Shown: positions 21,377-26,032 of the stretch, piece by piece
Layout: each line of letters begins with the position of its first letter
Position numbering within the stretch: position 1 is the first letter of the stretch
Origin: UBA5009 sp038043185
GTDB taxonomy: Bacteria; Bdellovibrionota; Bdellovibrionia; Bdellovibrionales; Bdellovibrionaceae
DNA length: 26,032 bases
Direction of reading: 5' to 3'
Assembly: GCA_038043185.1 (NCBI GenBank)
Contig: JBBTCO010000067.1
Span: 1-26,032, forward strand
Notes under the pieces: generated by a model
The model's input: the letters and a program-made list of their open reading frames with translations, nothing else
Databases searched by the model: none
What the model was told of the DNA's origin: nothing
Position numbers and translations under genes: made by a program

Positions 21377-23155
21377 ATGCGTTCAAAGTTGTCCGTCCGC
21401 AGAAAATCTCATAAAGACCATCTGGATCTTGAAAAAGCTCGCACCGGAATCGACGGATTTGATGAAATTACCGGGGGTGGTTTACCTAAAGGCCGTCCAA
21501 CGCTCATCTGCGGAGGCCCTGGTTGCGGAAAAACCCTTTTCGCCAGTGAATTTCTAGTTCGAGGCGCCACCGAGTTTGATGAACCAGGCGTCTTCGTTTC
21601 TTTTGAGGAAACCGAAAACGAACTGACTAAAAATGTGGCGTCACTTGGATTTGATCTCGCAAAGCTTCAGAGCCAAAGAAAAATTATTCTTGAGCATGTT
21701 TATATCGAGCGTAGTGAAATTACTGAAACTGGCGAGTATGACCTCGAAGGTCTTTTTGTTCGGCTGGGGCACGCCATTGATTCTATCGGCGCAAAGCGAG
21801 TGGTGCTCGATACCATAGAGGTACTTTTTGCGAGTCTTGGTGACGATGGAATTCTTCGTGCTGAAATACGCCGCCTTTTTCGATTCCTAAAAGAAAAGGG
21901 AGTTACGGCCTTAATTACTGCAGAACGCGGTGAAGGAAATCTTACGCGTTATGGTATTGAAGAATACGTTTCCGACTGCGTGATTTCTCTCGACCATCGA
22001 GTTCACGAACAGTTAACGACCCGGCGCCTACGAGTTATTAAATATCGAGGATCTTCACATGGAACAAATGAATATCCTTTCCTAATTAGATCAAAGGGAT
22101 TTTCTGTAATGCCCGTAACAACTATGGGGCTTCAGGCAACAGCATCAGAAATTCGAGTTAGCTCCGGCATTTCGCAACTCGACGAGATGTTGGAGGGTAA
22201 GGGCTATTTTTCCGGCAGTACGATTATGGTCACGGGACCTACCGGTTGTGGCAAAAGCAGCTTTGCGAGTCACTTTCTTGAATCGGTTTGCAGTCATGGA
22301 AAACGCAGCATTTATTTTTCATTTGAAGAATCGGCAGCACAGATTGTCCGTAACATGAAATCAATCGGTATTGATCTATCGACTTGGGAGAAAAAAGGTC
22401 TTCTTAAATTCGATGCAACAAGGCCCAGCTATTACGGCCTCGAAATGCATTTGGCGCAGTCAATTAAATTGATTGAAGAATTTAAACCAAGCGCTGTTGT
22501 GATTGATCCACTGACCGATCTGACAAGTATTGGTTCGGCCAATGAGGTCAAGCTTATGCTGAGTCGCCTTATTGATTATCTAAAAAATAAGGGGATCACT
22601 GCTGTAATTACCGGTTTGCGAAGTGCTACCGACGTTAGCACTGACGATGATTCAACAGGTATTTCCTCTCTCATCGATACCTGGGTTTGCCTGAATTGGG
22701 TTCACTCGGCAGGAGAGCGGAATCGCACGATATCCATTGTTAAGTCGCGGGGTATGGATCACTCAAACCAGGTGCGTGAATTTTTGTTAACAAAGACTGG
22801 CAGCCAACTTGTCGATATTTATCTCGGTACTGCGGGAGTATTGACCGGCTCAATGCGTGTCTCACAAGAGGCGAAGGATCTTGCTGAAGCTCACGCCAGG
22901 TCGCAGGAAGTCGCACATTTAACCGCTCAGCTAGAGGCCAAACGAAAGTTTTATACTGCGCAGGCATCTGCTCTCGACGCCGAGCTAAAGGCCGCAGAAG
23001 CCGAGCTGCTGAAGGCTCTTTCGCAATCTAAGTTAAAAGAAGAACGCGCCAAATTGGACCGAATTGACATGGCAGCAAGTCGAAAGAAAAAAAATTCTAA
23101 AAACTATCCGAAAGTGCAAAACGCTTCGAGAAATGGATCGGAGCATGGGTTATGA
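21377..23155 (+). CDS. kaiC: KaiC-family two-domain ATPase/kinase
   Basis: The 592-residue protein has two RecA-like KaiC domains. CI carries Walker A G-G-P-G-C-G-K-T at 46-53 and the catalytic pair E77/E78. CII carries G-P-T-G-C-G-K-S at 287-294 and E317/E318. Where cyanobacterial KaiC has phospho-sites S431/T432, this protein has S430/S431 in G-I-S-S-L-I-D-T, as in KaiC2-type proteins. K-S-R-G-M-x-H-S-N-Q-V-R-E-F also fits the family. In place of the short cyanobacterial tail there is an extension of about 80 residues (500-580), Ala/Glu/Lys/Leu-rich and coiled-coil-like. AAGGAG stands 6 bases before the ATG. The gene leads a four-gene operon and overlaps the first kaiB by ATGA. It should hydrolyse ATP, autophosphorylate and bind KaiB. 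Confidence 0.95.
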   Translation: MRSKLSVRRKSHKDHLDLEKARTGIDGFDEITGGGLPKGRPTLICGGPGCGKTLFASEFLVRGATEFDEPGVFVSFEETENELTKNVASLGFDLAKLQSQRKIILEHVYIERSEITETGEYDLEGLFVRLGHAIDSIGAKRVVLDTIEVLFASLGDDGILRAEIRRLFRFLKEKGVTALITAERGEGNLTRYGIEEYVSDCVISLDHRVHEQLTTRRLRVIKYRGSSHGTNEYPFLIRSKGFSVMPVTTMGLQATASEIRVSSGISQLDEMLEGKGYFSGSTIMVTGPTGCGKSSFASHFLESVCSHGKRSIYFSFEESAAQIVRNMKSIGIDLSTWEKKGLLKFDATRPSYYGLEMHLAQSIKLIEEFKPSAVVIDPLTDLTSIGSANEVKLMLSRLIDYLKNKGITAVITGLRSATDVSTDDDSTGISSLIDTWVCLNWVHSAGERNRTISIVKSRGMDHSNQVREFLLTKTGSQLVDIYLGTAGVLTGSMRVSQEAKDLAEAHARSQEVAHLTAQLEAKRKFYTAQASALDAELKAAEAELLKALSQSKLKEERAKLDRIDMAASRKKKNSKNYPKVQNASRNGSEHGL

Positions 23156-23493
23156 AAAAGAATAGTAAATCTATCAGGAATGCCAAGAGTAGAATCTCAA
23201 AAACTGACTTCACTAAATGGCACCTCAAGCTTTATATCGCTGGCAAAACAGGTCGATCACAAACGGCACTTCGTAATTTAGAATCTATCTGCGAAGAATA
23301 TTTGAAGGGAATATATAAGTTGGAGGTCATTGATCTCATAAAACATCCCAAGCTCGCCAAAGGTGACCAAATTTTTGCCATACCGACGCTCATCAAAAAA
23401 GTACCGAGGCCCGTCAGGAAAATCATTGGGGACCTGTCTGACATTGAAAAGGTTTTAGTGGGTTTAGACCTAAAATCCATTGAGGCTGTTTAA
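23152..23493 (+). CDS. kaiB: KaiB-family protein, copy 1
   Basis: The 113-residue protein has a basic extension of about 22 residues and then a full KaiB domain: L-K-L-Y-I-A-G-K-T-G-R-S-Q-T-A-L, N-L-E-S-I-C-E-E-Y-L, Y-K-L-E-V-I-D-L, Q-I-F-A-I-P-T-L-I-K and K-I-I-G-D-L-S. KaiB switches between two folds and in the thioredoxin-like form binds the CI ring of KaiC. The gene overlaps kaiC by 4 bases and is followed without a gap by a second kaiB. The usual T-P pair after A-G is T-G here. Confidence 0.93.
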   Translation: MKKNSKSIRNAKSRISKTDFTKWHLKLYIAGKTGRSQTALRNLESICEEYLKGIYKLEVIDLIKHPKLAKGDQIFAIPTLIKKVPRPVRKIIGDLSDIEKVLVGLDLKSIEAV

Positions 23494-23853
23494 ATGGCGA
23501 AGAAGTCAGTTCGTCTACCGAAAACCAAAACGAAGCGTAAAGAAGAAAAGTACCTTCTTCGCCTCTATATTACTGGCAACGCGCCTCAATCCACTAGAGC
23601 CATAATTAATCTCAAAAGGATCTGCGAGGAGCATTTAAAGGATCGATATGATCTAGAAATTATCGATATTTATAAAAGACCGGAACTGGCCAAGGATGAA
23701 CAAATTATTGCGGCTCCTACTCTGATAAAATCCGTACCTCCCCCCTTTAAAAAGCTTATCGGTGATCTTTCAAATGAAGAAAAAGTTTTATTGGGGCTCA
23801 ATATTCGCCCGACAAAAAAAGTGAGCGCCAAGATAGATCCTGATGGGTGCTGA
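23494..23853 (+). CDS. kaiB: KaiB-family protein, copy 2
   Basis: This is a second KaiB of 119 residues: L-R-L-Y-I-T-G-N-A-P-Q-S-T-R-A-I, N-L-K-R-I-C-E-E-H-L, Y-D-L-E-I-I-D-I, Q-I-I-A-A-P-T-L-I-K and K-L-I-G-D-L-S. A hand alignment gives about 48 identities in 86 aligned residues with copy 1, so the two are clear but diverged paralogues. The N-terminus (about 18 residues) is very basic and the C-terminus has a 15-residue tail. It starts directly at the stop of copy 1, and its 3' end overlaps the kinase gene by 11 bases. Confidence 0.93.
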   Translation: MAKKSVRLPKTKTKRKEEKYLLRLYITGNAPQSTRAIINLKRICEEHLKDRYDLEIIDIYKRPELAKDEQIIAAPTLIKSVPPPFKKLIGDLSNEEKVLLGLNIRPTKKVSAKIDPDGC

Positions 23854-25900
23854 AACTAAGATTGCAAAACTAAATCGCCTCAATAAGGCCCTGAATGTTA
23901 AAAATGCAGAGCTAGAAGAAACGCTAAGAGTTATCCAGAGTGGTGAAGTTGACGCACTCGTTGTCAATGGACCTTTGGGTGAACGGATATTTACTCTTCA
24001 ATCTGTTGAACAGCCCTATCGTGAACTTGTTGAAGCAATGAATGAAGGTGCTCTTACGGTTTCACCAGAGGGAATCATTCTGTATTGCAACGTGCGATTC
24101 GTGGCAATGACGAGAGTGCCGCACGAAAAACTAGTGGGCTCTGAGTTTAAACGGCATGTTCGTTTGGAAAGTCAAAAAACATTAGCAGCACTTTTGCAGC
24201 AAAGTCGGTCAACGCCCGCTGTCTCAGAAATTTCCCTTCGTATTACTGAGCAAATATCCCTGCCGGTGCAACTCTCCGTGAGTGCAATTGAGCTTGTTGG
24301 CACAGAAGGTTATTGCATTATTGCCACTGACCTTTCTGCGCAAAAGCAAAATACGATTCTTTTTCAACAGCAAGAATGGCTTGGAACTCTTCTTAACTTA
24401 CTTCCTGTGCCATTAGTTCTTTTAGATTCTGACCTGCAGGGGTTTACGTTCATCAATGCTAAGGCGACTGAAGTGCTTGAAGGCGCCATTGTCAATGGAG
24501 CAACTCCAGCATCTTTGCCAATGCCACTCGCTTTTGAAAATGAACAGGGCAATTTAGTAGAAATTCGAGATTTGTTGGTAGAAATTGATGGCGATGAGAC
24601 ATCGCAAGGAATAGAAACAATTCTTGCAACGAGGTTGCGAAAAATTCCTGTTCTGTTGTTTTCTGAGCCGCTTCCTGCAATGCATGGTCGTGCACCCTCA
24701 AGACTTTTGATGTTTCAGGATATCTCAACCATCAAACAAGCGCAGTTAGATCTCTCTTTGGCAGTTCGTGGACGAGACCAATTCATGGCGTCTCTTTCTC
24801 ATGAACTGCGAACTCCAATGAATGTTATATTGGGATGGGTTCAGATTCTTCGCCAGCACCCATCTGATGAAGCAGTGGTAAAATCTGCTCTAGATACCCT
24901 TGATCGCAACGCAGAATTGCAGCGTGATCTCATCGAAAACTTGCTCGACGTGTCCAGAATTATTACCGGCAGCTTGGTTCTTCAGACAAAATCTTTAGAT
25001 TTGAAAGTTTCAGTGGGCGAATGTTTGACATCTTTGCAGCTTAGAGCGGAGGAAAAGGGAATAGAATTTGTTGTTGATGTCATGCCTGAGACCGCAATTA
25101 TATTGGCTGATGACAAGCGTATTCAACAACTCATATCTAACCTCGTTCAAAATGCGATCAAGTTCACACACGCGAACGGAAAGATAGTAGTCACAGTTCG
25201 TACAGACCAGAAAAATAAAACGGCTTCTCTGAGCGTGCAGGATAACGGTCATGGAATAGACCTGACGTTTCTCCCTTATGTTTTTGATCAGTTTAAACAA
25301 GAAAATATGACAACAAATAGAACTTTCGGAGGACTTGGTCTTGGATTAGCAATTTGCAAAACAATCGTTGAGCAGCATAAAGGAAAAATAAAGGCGACAA
25401 GTGCTGGGCTTGGGAAAGGCGCAACGTTTGTTGTGCAGCTACCACTTGCAGGTCAATCCGAAATTGTTATTTTGAAAAGTCCTCCAATTTTAAATGTATC
25501 AGATTTCAAAGGACTTAGAATTTTGCTTGTAGATGATGCCCCCGATAATTTGCTGCTTTTCACATTTTGGCTTAAGAAGACTGGTGCTGAGATTAAGACT
25601 TTGGATTCTGCTGTGGGAGTTATCGAGGCCATGGATACATTCCGTCCTCACATTCTACTCAGCGATATCAGTATGCCAAACGAGGACGGCTATGCGCTTA
25701 TCGCAAAAGTGAGGGCTCTATCGCCTGAGCGAGGGGGGGGAATACCCGCCGCTGCATTAACAGCACATGCACGCCCCGAAGATCGTGATCTCATATTAGC
25801 CGCTGGCTTTAACGTGCATATAGCCAAGCCCGTTACTAGCAATGGTTTACTTGAGGCCGTTGGATATCTCTCAGAACTGAATGGTGCAAAGGTTCACTAG
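23843..25900 (+). CDS. PAS-domain hybrid sensor histidine kinase of the Kai operon
   Basis: The 685-residue soluble protein has no membrane helix. An N-terminal coiled-coil segment (I-A-K-L-N-R-L-N-K-A-L-N) leads to V-I-Q-S-G-E-V-D-A-L-V-V. A PAS domain (about 56-170) and a second PAS-like region (170-300) follow. HisKA has H320 in L-S-H-E-L-R-T-P, and HATPase has L-V-Q-N-A-I-K-F-T, D-N-G-H-G-I and G-L-G-L-G-L-A-I. A C-terminal receiver carries D608 in L-S-D-I-S-M-P. It overlaps the second kaiB by 11 bases, so it is expressed with the Kai proteins. By analogy with cyanobacterial SasA/CikA, which interact with KaiC or KaiB, it may be the readout of the oscillator or switch. A run of eight G lies in the receiver coding sequence. 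Confidence 0.93.
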   Translation: MGAETKIAKLNRLNKALNVKNAELEETLRVIQSGEVDALVVNGPLGERIFTLQSVEQPYRELVEAMNEGALTVSPEGIILYCNVRFVAMTRVPHEKLVGSEFKRHVRLESQKTLAALLQQSRSTPAVSEISLRITEQISLPVQLSVSAIELVGTEGYCIIATDLSAQKQNTILFQQQEWLGTLLNLLPVPLVLLDSDLQGFTFINAKATEVLEGAIVNGATPASLPMPLAFENEQGNLVEIRDLLVEIDGDETSQGIETILATRLRKIPVLLFSEPLPAMHGRAPSRLLMFQDISTIKQAQLDLSLAVRGRDQFMASLSHELRTPMNVILGWVQILRQHPSDEAVVKSALDTLDRNAELQRDLIENLLDVSRIITGSLVLQTKSLDLKVSVGECLTSLQLRAEEKGIEFVVDVMPETAIILADDKRIQQLISNLVQNAIKFTHANGKIVVTVRTDQKNKTASLSVQDNGHGIDLTFLPYVFDQFKQENMTTNRTFGGLGLGLAICKTIVEQHKGKIKATSAGLGKGATFVVQLPLAGQSEIVILKSPPILNVSDFKGLRILLVDDAPDNLLLFTFWLKKTGAEIKTLDSAVGVIEAMDTFRPHILLSDISMPNEDGYALIAKVRALSPERGGGIPAAALTAHARPEDRDLILAAGFNVHIAKPVTSNGLLEAVGYLSELNGAKVH
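25733..25740 (+). repeat. Run of eight G inside the receiver domain of the Kai-operon kinase
   Basis: Eight consecutive G encode part of E-R-G-G-G-I-P-A. Long G runs are rare in DNA of this composition and prone to slippage. A one-base change here would remove the last part of the receiver, after D608. Confidence 0.9.
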
Positions 25901-25937
25901 CATTGGAGTAGAACCGTAACCCTTTTTAATTCATATA

Positions 25938-25972
25938 TCTGATATCGCGATATCGGATATCTTGATATCCGA
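25938..25972. repeat. Cluster of four GATATC palindromes after the Kai operon
   Basis: GATATC occurs at 25941, 25949, 25956 and 25964 (start-to-start 8, 7 and 8 bases). Neighbouring copies build larger palindromes: GATATCG-CGATATC (14 bp, 25941-25954) and TCGGATATC-TT-GATATCCGA (arms of 9). The location, 40 bases after the kinase stop, allows a terminator structure or a multi-site operator for a gene beyond the window. No U tract follows. Confidence 0.6.
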
Positions 25973-26032
25973 ATTTAGGTTCTTCCCTATTGATAGTGGG
26001 AGACGCCGAGTCATAAATCAAGAAGCACAGGC

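Noticed and set aside
1..26032. CRISPR arrays, tRNA/rRNA genes, insertion sequences or prophage genes.
   Set aside because: No spaced identical repeats, cloverleaf-like segments, transposase or integrase motifs were seen. A covariance-model scan would be needed to exclude small RNAs.

Overview
The window is a chromosomal stretch of moderate GC (roughly low-to-mid 40s %) with short intergenic gaps, ordinary Shine-Dalgarno (SD) sequences and several TTG/GTG starts. The gene mix suggests a free-living Gram-negative delta-proteobacterium-like organism, plausibly Bdellovibrionota. It includes a Lys/Ala-rich SWIB protein, a short CvfB-like S1 protein, an MHYT hybrid kinase, a secreted truncated globin and an astacin-type protease remnant. 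The taxon is inferred from gene content and style only. I saw no rRNA, tRNA, CRISPR array, transposase, integrase or phage gene.

Layout. 1-365: the tail of a decayed astacin protease. 473-2093: an OPA-family MFS transporter convergent with a 42-residue membrane protein. 2322-5592: an MHYT/PAS hybrid histidine kinase followed by a four-helix membrane protein. 5602-6486: a DUF808/YedI membrane protein, divergent from the next block. 6597-8989: a BlaI/MecI-type repressor overlapping an M56 (BlaR1-like) membrane metalloprotease, then two small exported proteins, one with a PDZ domain. The same ACTAC/GTAGT dyad lies in front of both transcription units, so this looks like a self-contained signal-transduction module. 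8993-13595: a leftward run of housekeeping and stress genes (GNAT, VOC, CvfB-like, SWIB, unknown, PEBP, OsmC, AHSA1/SRPBCC, exported truncated globin). A hemerythrin gene at 13851 diverges from the globin.

14402-19983: a pyrimidine-dimer glycosylase, a small membrane protein, a short RecQ, an exported unknown protein, a PA0069-type radical SAM protein, a CBS-pair protein and a two-helix potassium channel. 20098-20867: an autoregulated ArsR-SRPBCC pair with two palindromic operators. 20918-21376: a 459-base gap holding a possible decayed small gene.

21377-25900: the most striking locus. It is a tightly coupled operon encoding KaiC, two different KaiB proteins and a PAS hybrid histidine kinase, with no KaiA in the window. 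KaiC keeps both P-loops and the paired catalytic glutamates, has a Ser-Ser pair where the cyanobacterial clock protein has Ser-Thr, and carries a coiled-coil tail. This predicts a KaiA-independent KaiC/KaiB switch or timer read out by the co-encoded kinase.

Several genes (ArsR, OsmC, DUF808, radical SAM, perhaps the BlaI-like repressor) have a -10-like box directly before the start codon and no SD, suggesting leaderless mRNAs alongside SD-led genes.
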